51,775 nt of DNA from an uncultured Lachnospiraceae bacterium (GTDB taxonomy: Bacteria > Bacillota > Clostridia > Lachnospirales > Lachnospiraceae), in assembly GCA_910587085.1 (NCBI GenBank), contig CAJUMC010000019.1, positions 1-51,775 on the forward strand, in the 5' to 3' direction. Of the stretch, positions 27,292 through 37,200 are shown one piece after another (position 1 is the first letter of the stretch; each line of letters begins with the position of its first letter). The position numbers and the translations under genes were made by a program. The notes under the pieces were generated by a model that worked only from the letters and a program-made list of their open reading frames with translations, ran no database searches and was not told where the DNA came from.

Positions 27292-27469
27292 GCCGTTTGA
27301 AAAGCTCTGCTGCCGCAGCTCCCCATCCGCCGGACGCCGGAAAAAACGGTGGATTTCTTCCCTGCAGTATGATAGAATTAAGACAGAAAATTGCATGAAC
27401 CGGAAAGAAAGGCGCCTTCCCGTACTGCTTCCGGGCGGAGACGGGCCGGCGCCGTGAGAGGGTGTGCCT

Positions 27470-28774
27470 ATGAGAATGTATGACTGTATTTCCGCAAAAA
27501 AAGCGGGGAGGGAACTTCCGGAGGAAGTGATCCGGTACGTGGTAAAGGGCTTTACGGAGGGGACGATCCCGGACTATCAGATGTCCGCGTTCCTGATGGC
27601 GGTCTGTCTGAGAGGAATGACAAAGGCGGAAACGCTCGCACTTACAATGGCGATGGCGGAGAGCGGCGACATGCTGGATCTCTCGCCGATCAGAGGCAGA
27701 AAAGCGGATAAGCACAGCACCGGCGGAGTCGGGGATAAAACGACACTGATCGTCGGCCCGGTTGTGGCGGCACTCGGCGTCCCGGTGGCGAAAATGTCCG
27801 GCCGGGGACTTGGGCACACGGGCGGCACGATTGACAAGCTGGAGAGCTTTCCCGGCTTTGCGGTGAGCCTTTCCGAGCAGGAGTTTTTCGCGCAGGTCAA
27901 CAGAATCAAACTCGCCGTTATGGCGCAGACAGCCAATCTCGCGCCGGCGGACAAGAAAATTTATGCGCTGCGCGATGTGACGGCGACCGTGGACAGCATG
28001 CCCCTGATTGCAAGCAGCATTATGAGCAAAAAGCTCGCGGCTGGCGCGGATGTGATTGTGCTGGATGTAAAGGCGGGCAGCGGTGCCTTTATGAAGACAA
28101 AGGAGGACGCCGCCGCGCTGGCAGAAGAGATGGTGGAGATCGGAAACGGGGCCGGGCGTCAGACCTGCGCAGTCGTGACGGATATGAATCAGCCCCTTGG
28201 CTGCTGCGTCGGAAACATTCTGGAAGTGAAGGAGGCGATCGGGGCGCTACACGGCAGGGGAGCGGAGGATTTGATGGAAGCTTCCCTTGCGCTCGCGGCG
28301 CAGATGCTTGTCGGCGCCGGAAGAGCGGCGGATTATGAGAGTGGCTGGAAGCTGGCGGAGGGAGCGCTTAAGGACGGCTCGGCCTTCGAAAAATTCTGCG
28401 AATTTATCGAAGCACAGGGCGGCGATGCGTCCTTTGCGAGAGATCCGGAGAAATTTCCGCGCGCTGCCGCAGCGCTGGAGGTCAGAGCGGAGCAGGACGG
28501 TTTTATCCGGTCCATGCAGACGGAGGAGATCGGGATGGCATCCCTGCTGCTTGGCGCCGGCAGAGAGACGAAGGAGAGCCGGATTGACCTGACAGCGGGA
28601 ATCCGCATGTGTGTAAAGCTCGGCGATTGCGTGTCAAAGGGAGATGTGCTCGCGGTTCTTTTTGCGGGGGACGAGTCGAAGGCAGCTGCGGCCCGCGCCA
28701 GGCTGCTGCCGGCGATCGAAATCGGAGAGAAGCCGGAAAACAGAAACGGGCATGTGCTTAAAATTATCCGCTGA
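27470..28774 (+). CDS. pdp: Pyrimidine-nucleoside phosphorylase
   Basis: The enzyme splits uridine and thymidine with phosphate to a base and (deoxy)ribose 1-phosphate. The 434 residues are typical. Seen are KHSTGGVGDKTTL (phosphate-binding loop), the family signature SGRGLGHTGGTIDKLES, the helical MAQTANLAPADKKIYALRDVT and VLDVKAGSGAFMK, and the C-terminal alpha/beta domain with the lipoyl-like GDCVSKGDVLAVLFA. I chose the ATG at 27470 (MRMYDCISAKKAG) over the GTG at 27464 because the family starts this way and AGAGGGT lies at suitable distance. A GC-rich hairpin follows the gene. Confidence 0.95.
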   Translation: MRMYDCISAKKAGRELPEEVIRYVVKGFTEGTIPDYQMSAFLMAVCLRGMTKAETLALTMAMAESGDMLDLSPIRGRKADKHSTGGVGDKTTLIVGPVVAALGVPVAKMSGRGLGHTGGTIDKLESFPGFAVSLSEQEFFAQVNRIKLAVMAQTANLAPADKKIYALRDVTATVDSMPLIASSIMSKKLAAGADVIVLDVKAGSGAFMKTKEDAAALAEEMVEIGNGAGRQTCAVVTDMNQPLGCCVGNILEVKEAIGALHGRGAEDLMEASLALAAQMLVGAGRAADYESGWKLAEGALKDGSAFEKFCEFIEAQGGDASFARDPEKFPRAAAALEVRAEQDGFIRSMQTEEIGMASLLLGAGRETKESRIDLTAGIRMCVKLGDCVSKGDVLAVLFAGDESKAAAARARLLPAIEIGEKPENRNGHVLKIIR

Positions 28775-28822
28775 ACGGCCGGAAACGAAAAATAAAAGCG
28801 TCGGAGCGGCGGATTTTTTTGC

Positions 28823-28855
28823 AGAGGGCTGCCGGCAGGGCAGCCTCTTCTTTAT
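28823..28855 (+). terminator. Probable terminator after pdp
   Basis: GGCTGCC (28827-28833) pairs with GGCAGCC (28839-28845), and partly T-rich TCTTCTTTA follows. It lies just before the ribosome-binding site of the ABC gene, so it may attenuate rather than fully stop transcription. Confidence 0.5.
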
Positions 28856-28867
28856 GAGAGGTTAATT

Positions 28868-29569
28868 ATGGCATTTGTAGAACTTAAAGAAGTAAAAAAG
28901 ACTTATCAGATGGGTGATGTAAAGATCCATGCTTCGGACGGCATCAGCTTTTCTTTGGAAAAGGGGGAGTTTGTCGTGATCGCCGGGCCCTCCGGCGCGG
29001 GGAAAACAACGGTGCTGAACATACTTGGCGGGATGGATACCTGCGACGGTGGCGAAGTTCTTGTGGACGGCGAGAGGGTGGATGAATTCCAGGCGAAGCG
29101 CCTGACCACCTACCGGCGCAACGAGATCGGGTTTGTATTTCAGTTTTACAATCTGGTGCAGAATCTGACGGCGAAGGAGAACGTTGAACTTGCCCTGCAG
29201 ATCTGCAGGGAACCGCTTGACGCAGAGCAGGTGCTGACGGATGTCGGGCTTGCCGGGCGGATGGATAATTTTCCGGCCCAGCTCTCGGGCGGAGAACAGC
29301 AGCGTGTTTCGATCGCCCGGGCACTGGCGAAAAATCCGAAGCTTCTGCTCTGCGACGAGCCTACCGGAGCGCTGGACTACAGCACCGGAAAGCAGATATT
29401 AAAGCTTTTGCAGGATACCTGCCGCGAAAAGGGAATGACGGTTATCGTTATCACGCACAACTCGGCGATTGCGCCGATGGCGGACCGGGTGATCCGCATC
29501 AAAAACGGAAAGGTCAGCGAATCGGTAAAAAATGAAGCACCGGCCGATGTCATGAGCATCGAGTGGTGA
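28868..29569 (+). CDS. ABC transporter ATP-binding protein (MacB/LolD type)
   Basis: The 233-residue ATPase has Walker A GPSGAGKTT (about residues 40-48), Q-loop FVFQFYNL, the signature LSGGEQQR, Walker B LLLCDEPTGALD and the switch His in VITHN. The FQFYNLVQNLTAKENVEL segment is typical of the MacB/LolD/FtsE group, which drives FtsX-type permeases in mechanotransmission rather than uptake. Its partner is the 1037-residue permease 124 bases downstream. Between them two copies of GCAGTATCGC (29643-29652, 29659-29668) form a short direct repeat. There is no regulator beside the pair, so the cargo cannot be inferred. Confidence 0.95.
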   Translation: MAFVELKEVKKTYQMGDVKIHASDGISFSLEKGEFVVIAGPSGAGKTTVLNILGGMDTCDGGEVLVDGERVDEFQAKRLTTYRRNEIGFVFQFYNLVQNLTAKENVELALQICREPLDAEQVLTDVGLAGRMDNFPAQLSGGEQQRVSIARALAKNPKLLLCDEPTGALDYSTGKQILKLLQDTCREKGMTVIVITHNSAIAPMADRVIRIKNGKVSESVKNEAPADVMSIEW

Positions 29570-29693
29570 GGCAGTACCGCGCGGGCCTGCGGCAGGTGGG
29601 AACACATTCAGGACGGCAGTTCAGACTTCTTACATTAAATTCGCAGTATCGCAGATTTGCAGTATCGCGGGCAGGTCTGCGGTATGCACGGGT

Positions 29694-32600
29694 ATGGATA
29701 TGAAAAAATCAGCATTGAGAAAAGAATTTTACAGGGAGATCCGCGGGTCGCTGCAGCGCTTTTTGTCGATTCTTCTGATATCGGCACTCGGCGCAGCATT
29801 TTTTGCGGGACTGAGGGCGTGCAAAACAGACATGCTTCTCTCGGCGGACGCCTTCTATGACAGAACGAATATGATGGATCTGCGCATTGTCTCTTCGATG
29901 GGGCTGACGCAGGACGATGTCAGGGCCATTTGCGCTGCGGACGGCGTGCGCGCCGCCGAGGGCGTCTTTGTACAGGATGCGCTGTTTTCCGACGGCGACG
30001 AGGATGTCGTAGTGCGCCTGTATTCCATGACGGAGCAGGTGAATACCTGCCTGCTGACCGGAGGAAGAATGCCGCAGGGCGTCTCGGAATGCGCTGCGGA
30101 CGAGTTTTTTCTCTCAGCGCGTGGCTTGAAGCTCGGGGATACGCTGCAACTGGAATCCGGAAGCGGGGACGGGCTTTCGGATACGCTGCGAAAGACGCAG
30201 GTGACGATCGTCGGTTCGGTTTCCACGGGGCGCTATCTGTCGTCCGCCCGCGGGAGCAGTACCATCGGAAACGGCAAAGTGGCCGGTTATCTGGTACTTC
30301 CGGCGGAGAATATAATACCGGAATATTATACCGAAATCGGCGTTCTGTTTGAGGGAACCCGGGAGCTGAATTCCTACGGGGATGAATATGATGCGGTTGT
30401 GGAACAATGCATGGAAGCGCTGCAGGCCGTCCGCCCGGAGCGGGAGCTGGCCCGCCTGCAGCAGCTGCAGCAGGAAGCGTACCGCGGGCTGGATGAAAAA
30501 GAGAGCGAAATTGCCCTGCAGGAGCAGGAACTGCGTAAGGCCGGCCAGGAGCTTAAGGAGGCGCAGCAGACGATCGCTGACGGCTTTTCGGAAGCGGAAC
30601 GCGGAAGAGAGAAGCTGGCTGCGGAGCGAAATGGTCTGCCGGAACTGTTTGCGGGGGCGGAGGCGGAGCTCACCGCGGGGCGCAGGGCGCTGGCGGAGGC
30701 ATGGGAAAAATACAATGTGCAGGAGGCGCCCGTGCTGGCGGCGCGCGAGGAATACGATAGCTATGTGCGGCAGCTGAGCGATATCAGCCAGGGGCCGGAG
30801 GATATCCGGAAAATCCTGGAGGTGCTCGGCATCGACGAAACCGGGATTATCGAGGCGGAGCAGGAGCTGGAGGCAGCAAGATCAAAGCTGGAGGCGCAGG
30901 AGACCGCTCTTCAGGAAAAGGAAAAGGAGCTGGAGGCGCAGAAGCTGCAGGCGGAGGAGAAACTCGCCGCCGCAGAACGGGAGCTTGCCGGTACGGAGCA
31001 GGAGCTGCGGCGGAGGGAGAGCGAACTGCTTGCGGCAAAGCAGGAATATAACAGCAGCCTCGAAGAAAATCAGAATAAGATCGCAAAAGCTTACGAAGCA
31101 GTTGAGGAGGGCCGGAAGGAGATTGCCTCCATGGAAGCGCCGGAATGGTATCTGCTTGACCGCAATACCATTGAATCCTGCGTCAGCTTTGCGCAGGACG
31201 CCGACCGGATGGATGCCGTCAGCCTGGTATTTCCGGGGATTTTCTTTCTGGTGGCGGCGCTTGTCAGCCTTACGACAATGACAAGGATGGTCGATGAGGA
31301 GAGAACGAAGATCGGAACGCTCAAGGCGCTCGGCTACGGGACGGCGGATATCGCCGGAAAATATATAAAGTATGCGCTGTATGCAACGCTGACCGGCAGC
31401 GTGATCGGCGTGCTGGCGGGAGGAAAGATTTTCCCGTACATAGTTATAACGACCTACAAGCTGGTGTATACCTGTCTGCCGGAGGTGGTGATGCCGCTCC
31501 ATCCGGTTTATTCCGTGGTGGCGGTGCTGATCGCCGTGCTCTGCACCGCTGCGGCGACGCTCGCAGCATGCCTCAGGGCGCTGCGGGAGCAGCCGGCCGA
31601 GCTGATCCGCCCTGCCGCACCCAAAGCAGGAAAACGGATACTTCTGGAGCGCGTCGGCATACTGTGGAGGCATATCAGCTTCAGCAGGAAGGCAACGCTC
31701 CGGAATATGTTCCGCTATAAAAAACGCTTTTTTATGACGGTGATCGGGATTGGCTGCTGTATGGCGCTGCTGCTGGTCGGGTACGGGCTGAAAGATTCCA
31801 TCGGTGTCATGGCGCATATTCAGTACGGGGAACTCTGCCGGTATGATATTTCCGTGTCGTTGGATTCCAGAGCACCGGAGAGCGGGTTTGCAAAGCAGTT
31901 TGGCAGCATGCCCGGCGTTTCCGGCGCTTCCCCGTACCGGGAGGCCGCCGTCGATCTGACCTCGGGCGCAACAACAAAGAGCGTGCGGCTTATTGTTCTG
32001 CCGGATGCAGAGGCATTTGATGCATTTTTTGTATTCCGCGACAGGAACTCGGGAGAACAGTATTCCATAAACGATGCGGGTATTTTCCTGTCGGAAAAGG
32101 CTGCAAAAATGCTTGGAGTCAGGGCCGGGGACAGCGTTCGGCTTCAGCGGGATGCGGCGGATTTCCGCGAGGTCAGAATCGGGGAGGTAACGGAAAATTA
32201 TATTTTTCATTATGCCTTTATGACCGAGAGCCTGTACCGGGAGCTTTATGGGGAGGCGCCGGTCTACAACGGCTGCTATCTGCGGCTGGAGCCGGATGCC
32301 TCCGAGGAAGGGACTGCCGCGGCGCTGCTGCGGGATTACGACGAGGTTGCCTCGGTGCTGGTGACAGGCACGCTGCAGCGGCAGGTCGACGAGATGCTCC
32401 GGAGTCTGAATGTAATTACCTGGGTGCTGATTGTCTGCGCCGGAATGCTGGCGTTCATCGTGCTGTACAATCTGAGCAACATTAACATCACTGAGCGCAG
32501 AAGGGAGCTGGCAACCTTAAAGGTTCTCGGCTTTTACGACAGCGAGGTCAGCGGCTATGTCTACCGTGAGAACGTGCTGCTGACATTCTTCGGGATTCTG

Positions 32601-32807
32601 CTCGGAATAGCGCTCGGCAGGCTTCTCCACGGCTTTGTCATAACAACCTGCGAGGTGGATATGGTTATGTTCGGCCATATCATCAAGCCGGTCAGCTACC
32701 TGCTCAGCAGCCTTCTCACGATCCTGTTTGCGGCGCTGATCGGGATTCTGATGCATTTTAAGCTGAAGCGGATCGATATGGTCGAATCGCTCAAGAGCAC
32801 GGAGTAG
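29694..32807 (+). CDS. FtsX-like ABC permease with long coiled-coil insertion
   Basis: This is the membrane partner of the ATPase before it, 1037 residues. One helix lies at about 22-42. An extracellular region to about residue 225 precedes a strongly charged coiled coil (about 245-480) of E/Q/A/L heptads. A first FtsX module of three helices follows (about 515-650). A second extracellular domain (about 705-890) and a second FtsX module near the C-terminus, ending KLKRIDMVESLKSTE, complete it. Duplicated FtsX modules with a coiled-coil stalk are common in Clostridia and may reach through the cell wall. ATGs at 29694 and 29700 are both possible. Export or lipid/peptide handling is likely; the substrate is unknown. 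Confidence 0.9.
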   Translation: MDMKKSALRKEFYREIRGSLQRFLSILLISALGAAFFAGLRACKTDMLLSADAFYDRTNMMDLRIVSSMGLTQDDVRAICAADGVRAAEGVFVQDALFSDGDEDVVVRLYSMTEQVNTCLLTGGRMPQGVSECAADEFFLSARGLKLGDTLQLESGSGDGLSDTLRKTQVTIVGSVSTGRYLSSARGSSTIGNGKVAGYLVLPAENIIPEYYTEIGVLFEGTRELNSYGDEYDAVVEQCMEALQAVRPERELARLQQLQQEAYRGLDEKESEIALQEQELRKAGQELKEAQQTIADGFSEAERGREKLAAERNGLPELFAGAEAELTAGRRALAEAWEKYNVQEAPVLAAREEYDSYVRQLSDISQGPEDIRKILEVLGIDETGIIEAEQELEAARSKLEAQETALQEKEKELEAQKLQAEEKLAAAERELAGTEQELRRRESELLAAKQEYNSSLEENQNKIAKAYEAVEEGRKEIASMEAPEWYLLDRNTIESCVSFAQDADRMDAVSLVFPGIFFLVAALVSLTTMTRMVDEERTKIGTLKALGYGTADIAGKYIKYALYATLTGSVIGVLAGGKIFPYIVITTYKLVYTCLPEVVMPLHPVYSVVAVLIAVLCTAAATLAACLRALREQPAELIRPAAPKAGKRILLERVGILWRHISFSRKATLRNMFRYKKRFFMTVIGIGCCMALLLVGYGLKDSIGVMAHIQYGELCRYDISVSLDSRAPESGFAKQFGSMPGVSGASPYREAAVDLTSGATTKSVRLIVLPDAEAFDAFFVFRDRNSGEQYSINDAGIFLSEKAAKMLGVRAGDSVRLQRDAADFREVRIGEVTENYIFHYAFMTESLYRELYGEAPVYNGCYLRLEPDASEEGTAAALLRDYDEVASVLVTGTLQRQVDEMLRSLNVITWVLIVCAGMLAFIVLYNLSNINITERRRELATLKVLGFYDSEVSGYVYRENVLLTFFGILLGIALGRLLHGFVITTCEVDMVMFGHIIKPVSYLLSSLLTILFAALIGILMHFKLKRIDMVESLKSTE

Positions 32808-32854
32808 CAGGAGGACGGAACTAAAATCGGAATTATGTTTCAACAGGAATCCGC

Positions 32855-33508
32855 ATGACAGGAGAACGGCGTTTTATGGAAGAAAAATCAGTAGTGCTTC
32901 GTGATAAGCGGAAAATTGTGCTGGAGGATGATAATGACATTCTGATATCTTTGATTTCCGGCGATAAAATCATACACGCTTTTCACGTCTCCTGTCCGCC
33001 GGGAGGATATGGGGGCGGTATGTTATTGCTTTCTCCATCGGAACAGTATCTTTTGTTTTCCTTTTATTCCGGGGAAAGCGAGGAAGCCTGCATGATATTC
33101 CGGATTCATGCTTCCTGTCTGGAATCCGTCCATGCTTCCGGATATCTCCAGGGGGAAGGGGCAAGCTACGTTTTTTCGGACAGCGAAGAATTTTTATATC
33201 AGGCCCTGCCGGTAAGCGTCGGCCCATGGTATGAGGAAGACGCTGAAACAGATGAGAACGAGAACCTGTATTTTAAGTTTTGTGAAATAAATATTCTGAA
33301 TATTAAGAGCAAAACTGTTGAGAGACATTACGTCCATGTATTTCTTTCTGATGATTGGGAGGAAGATACGTGGGAGGAGCCGCCCCGTCTGACCGAGATA
33401 ACGGATAACCGCTCGCTGTGTATGGCAATGCCATGGGGAAGGGAAGAACTCGGGCTCCCTTTGGATGATGTCGTTATTTTCCGGCCGGGCGAAAGAAAAA
33501 AATCATAA
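32855..33508 (+). CDS. Hypothetical protein
   Basis: I do not recognise this 217-residue protein. It has no signal peptide or membrane helix. It is acidic, with short beta-strand-like segments: KIVLEDDNDILISLISGDKI, LLLSPSEQYLLFSFYSG and YVFSDSEEFLYQALPV, in places like blades of a beta-propeller. YEEDAETDENENLYFK and DDWEEDTWEEPP are strongly acidic. Base use is more AT-rich than in its neighbours, which suggests acquisition. It starts 47 bases after the permease gene and ends 19 bases before lgt. ATGs at 32855 and 32876 both have plausible ribosome-binding sites. Confidence 0.75.
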   Translation: MTGERRFMEEKSVVLRDKRKIVLEDDNDILISLISGDKIIHAFHVSCPPGGYGGGMLLLSPSEQYLLFSFYSGESEEACMIFRIHASCLESVHASGYLQGEGASYVFSDSEEFLYQALPVSVGPWYEEDAETDENENLYFKFCEINILNIKSKTVERHYVHVFLSDDWEEDTWEEPPRLTEITDNRSLCMAMPWGREELGLPLDDVVIFRPGERKKS

Positions 33509-33527
33509 AAGAAAAGGGGAGGAATCT

Positions 33528-34295
33528 ATGTTTAACGATATACCCATCGGACCAGTAACCATCCACATGTACGGAATTATGATTGCGCTCGGCTTTCTCG
33601 CGGCGCTGGGCCTGTGCATCCGCCGGAGCAGCAGATTCGGACTGGACGAGAATATTCTCTGGGGGATTTTCTACTGTGCCGTGGCCGGCGGACTGATCGG
33701 CACAAGATTGCTGTATTATATTGTCGAGCTGCCGGCTATCTTTCAGAATCCGTCGCTGCTGTGGGATTTCAAGAACGGCTACGTAGTTTACGGCGGTATT
33801 ATCGGCGGCGTGCTGTTCGGCTATTTCTACTGCAGGAGAAAGAAGGTCAGCTTTCTGGTGTATTTTGACCTTGTGATGCCCGCCGTGGCGCTGGCGCAGG
33901 GGCTCGGGCGGCTCGGCTGCTTTTTTGCCGGCTGCTGCTACGGCAGGGAAACCGACGCATGGTACGGCATTATTTTCCGCAATTCCCGTTTCGCGCCGAA
34001 CAATATTAAGCTGATCCCGACGCAGCTGATTTCGTCGGCCGGGGATTTTCTGATCTGCGGTCTGCTTCTTATCTATGCGGCGCGGCGGCCGAGGGCCGGC
34101 AGGGTTGCGTCCTTGTACCTGATGCTCTACGGCGTCGGGCGTTTTTTCGTAGAATTTCTGAGAAACGATTACCGGGGCAGCATCGGCTGGATGTCCACCT
34201 CGCAGCTGATTTCCATCGGGATTGTAGCGGCCGGGGCGGTGCTGTTTGCGGTGCTTCCGGGGGCTTTGAAACAAAATCAAAGGGGGGGAAAATAA
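33528..34295 (+). CDS. lgt: Prolipoprotein diacylglyceryl transferase
   Basis: Lgt attaches diacylglycerol to the lipobox Cys of lipoproteins at the membrane. The 255-residue protein has seven membrane helices and starts IPIGPVTIHMYGIMIALGF, with the conserved HxYG-type segment. The signature region LAQGLGRLGCFFAGCCYGRETD is the clostridial form of the GRxGNFxN signature. Near the C-terminus GRFFVEFLRNDYRG matches the conserved R/E/D positions. I chose the ATG at 33528 because GGGGAGG lies five bases before it. The next gene, a secreted protein, starts four bases after the stop, so the two are probably co-translated. Confidence 0.95.
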   Translation: MFNDIPIGPVTIHMYGIMIALGFLAALGLCIRRSSRFGLDENILWGIFYCAVAGGLIGTRLLYYIVELPAIFQNPSLLWDFKNGYVVYGGIIGGVLFGYFYCRRKKVSFLVYFDLVMPAVALAQGLGRLGCFFAGCCYGRETDAWYGIIFRNSRFAPNNIKLIPTQLISSAGDFLICGLLLIYAARRPRAGRVASLYLMLYGVGRFFVEFLRNDYRGSIGWMSTSQLISIGIVAAGAVLFAVLPGALKQNQRGGK

Positions 34296-34299
34296 AATA

Positions 34300-37200
34300 G
34301 TGAAGAGCGGAAAATTTCTGAAAACAGCGTTAGTTTTTACTTTATTTTTCTTGTGTACAGCAATATTTCCTTACGTGCAGGTCTATGGGGAGGATGATTA
34401 CGAGTATACCTTCGATACCGGAATCTACGGTAATCTGGCAACCGTTACGGACTGCCGGGGCTTCGGCGAAAGCACAACGATCCCGGATCATTGTACTGCG
34501 GAAAATGATTACGGCTACGACGTTGAGATACCGGTAAAAAGCCTGTGGCATAAGCTTTTTTCTGCATGCGGATATCTGAAGCGCGCAACCATAACCGCGA
34601 AGGAGGAACTGGAGATATTTGAGGATACCTTCAGCGACTGCGCCAGTTTGGAGGAGCTCCTTGCTGCACCGGGCTCATATTATGAGTCGGAAGCGGGAAT
34701 TTTGTACGGCCGGAATAAGAAGGAGCTGATTCGCTGTCCGGAGGGGAAGACGGGATATGTCCGCATCCCTGCAGGCGTTGCAAAAGTATGGGGGTCCGCT
34801 TTTTCGCAGTGCGCCAATCTGACTGGCATCCGGCTTTCCGACAGCATAACCTATATAGGAATCGGAGCTTTTTACAACTGTAAAAATCTGGAAAGTATGA
34901 TAATTCCTGCAGGGATTTCCGGCATCGGCAAGGAGGCATTCAGCGGCTGTCTCAGCCTGCAGGATATCTATTTTGAATGCAGCAGAGAAGAGGCGGCCGA
35001 AATCTGGTATATTAACGATATTTACGCACAGCCGGATGTCCGGCTGGGGGACTATGAAGACATAGAATATGGGATGCGGGTATCCTGGGGATTAAGCGAA
35101 GATGTGCGCATCCATTTCGGTTTTGATCCGGACAGCTACAAATATTGTGTTCGGCCGGACGGGACGGCGGAAATTACAGGCTATACGGGGAAGGACAGCG
35201 TGCTTTTAGTGCCGTCGCAGGTGGACGGTCTGCGGGTCGCAGCGATCAGAGACCGCGCTTTTTCCGGAAACGTCCAAATTGCCGGCATCGAGCTTCCCGA
35301 CGGGGTGAAAAGTATTGGAAATTATGCTTTTTACGGCTGTTCCGGATTGAAGTATATCTGTTTGCCGGAAAGTCTGGAAGAGCTGGGTAGTAAGGCGCTG
35401 AACAGCTGCAAAAATCTGCAGGATATATATTTTGCAGGAAATATGACGAATTGGAAAAAATTAGGGTTTTCGGCAGGCTCTGCCATAACCGTTTATACGA
35501 ATTGCCGTCCTTCCGATTACCTGTTTGTTGTGCTGGAAGACGGGACGGCCGGGATTTCCGGTTATGCCGGGACGTCTGCAGAACCTGCGCTGCCCGGATG
35601 GCTGGACGGAAAACCGGTAACCCGGATATTGGAATCGGCTTTTGACGGATGCAGCCGTCTTCGCGGCATTTCCATTCCGAAAAGCATCGTGAGCATTGAA
35701 AAGAACGCCTTTTGGGATTGCGGACGTCTTGCCTCTGTCCGCTATTCGGGAAGCAGAAAGCAGTGGCTCGGGGTTGCCGTTGCCTCCGGCAACGACGCGC
35801 TGAAAAAGGCCGCGCTGGACTGCGCGGACAAAACGCAGGAAGTCTTTGCGGTATACCAGGTTTCCTTTCAGGCCTGGGGCGTAAAGGATTACCCGGTTCA
35901 GAGGATTGAAGAGTACAGCCTGGCAAAAAATCCGGGAGAGCCGGCCCGGCCGGAATACCGGTTTCTCGGCTGGTATTTTGGGGAGAAGGAGTGGGATTTC
36001 CAGTATGACAAGGTAAGAGAGGATATGGTTCTGACCGCCCGCTGGGAGCCGGTGGAAAAAGTGACCTCAAAGCACACTGACAGGGGACTTTCCTGGGCGG
36101 ACGAGAAGGGCTTTGTACTGATTCCTCCCGGCTTGAAAATAGATCTGAACCGGGGCAGGGGCGAATACAGCGGAGGAAATTCAAAATATATCGGCACTCG
36201 GTGGAGGGCGGATTCCAATGTGGTCAGCCCGGGTTCCGGAAGCGGGGAGCGGTTTTCCTTTCAGGGAGTAAAGGCGGGAACCTGCACGATCACGGCCGAG
36301 GTTACTACCGAACTGTGGGGCGTCGAGGCAGGGGATAATAAATTGACCCGATGGGATGTCAGTACAACGCCATACACATGGAAATACCGCATTGTTCCTT
36401 ATATCACCGCGATTACAATGGAAAAGAAAAGCCTGACGCTCCGGGAAGGGGAGGCCTGCCCGCTCGTTTTTTCGACGGTTCCGGCAGGTAATTATTCAAG
36501 GGTACTGAGCGGCCTTCGCTTTACTTCTTCCGACCCTGCAGTTGCGGCGATTACGGACGACGGCATTGTGATTGCCAAGGGACGGGGAACGGCAGTGATC
36601 ACGGCCGATACGAGGGAAGGCGTTAACGGGAGAACCTGTACGGCATCCTGCCGGATAACCGTAACGAAGGCAGAGAAGCCGGCCGGCTCCGGGACAGCAG
36701 AAAATCCGGATAAGGAATCCGATCAGGGCGATAAAAAGGGCGGCGCAGAGGAAACCGGGAAGGATACGGACAGGGACAGCACAGAGAAAGAAACCGGGAC
36801 GGATAAAACAGCGGCCGCAGGCGAGGAAAAGTTTCAGGCAGCGCTGAAGAGCTATCGGGCCGAAAAATATTCGGAGGCACTCAAACTGTTCCGGGAGTCT
36901 GCCAAAAAGGGGCACGGCTTTGCAATGTATTATATCGCCTTTATGTATGAGACGGGCAAGGGCGTGGAGGCTTCGGAAAAATCAGCGTTTCAGTGGTATC
37001 AGAAGTCTGCGGAAACCGGAAATCCGGCAGGCCAGTTCAAGACGGCTTACTATTATGATATCGGAAAATACGTGGAAAAGGATGCGTCAAAAGCGGTAGA
37101 ATGGTATCAGAAAGCGGTTGTGCAGACGGAATATGCAGGTGAATTTCAAGAAACATACAGTTCCTCACAGCCGGAAGAGATCCTGAATACTCATGTATTA

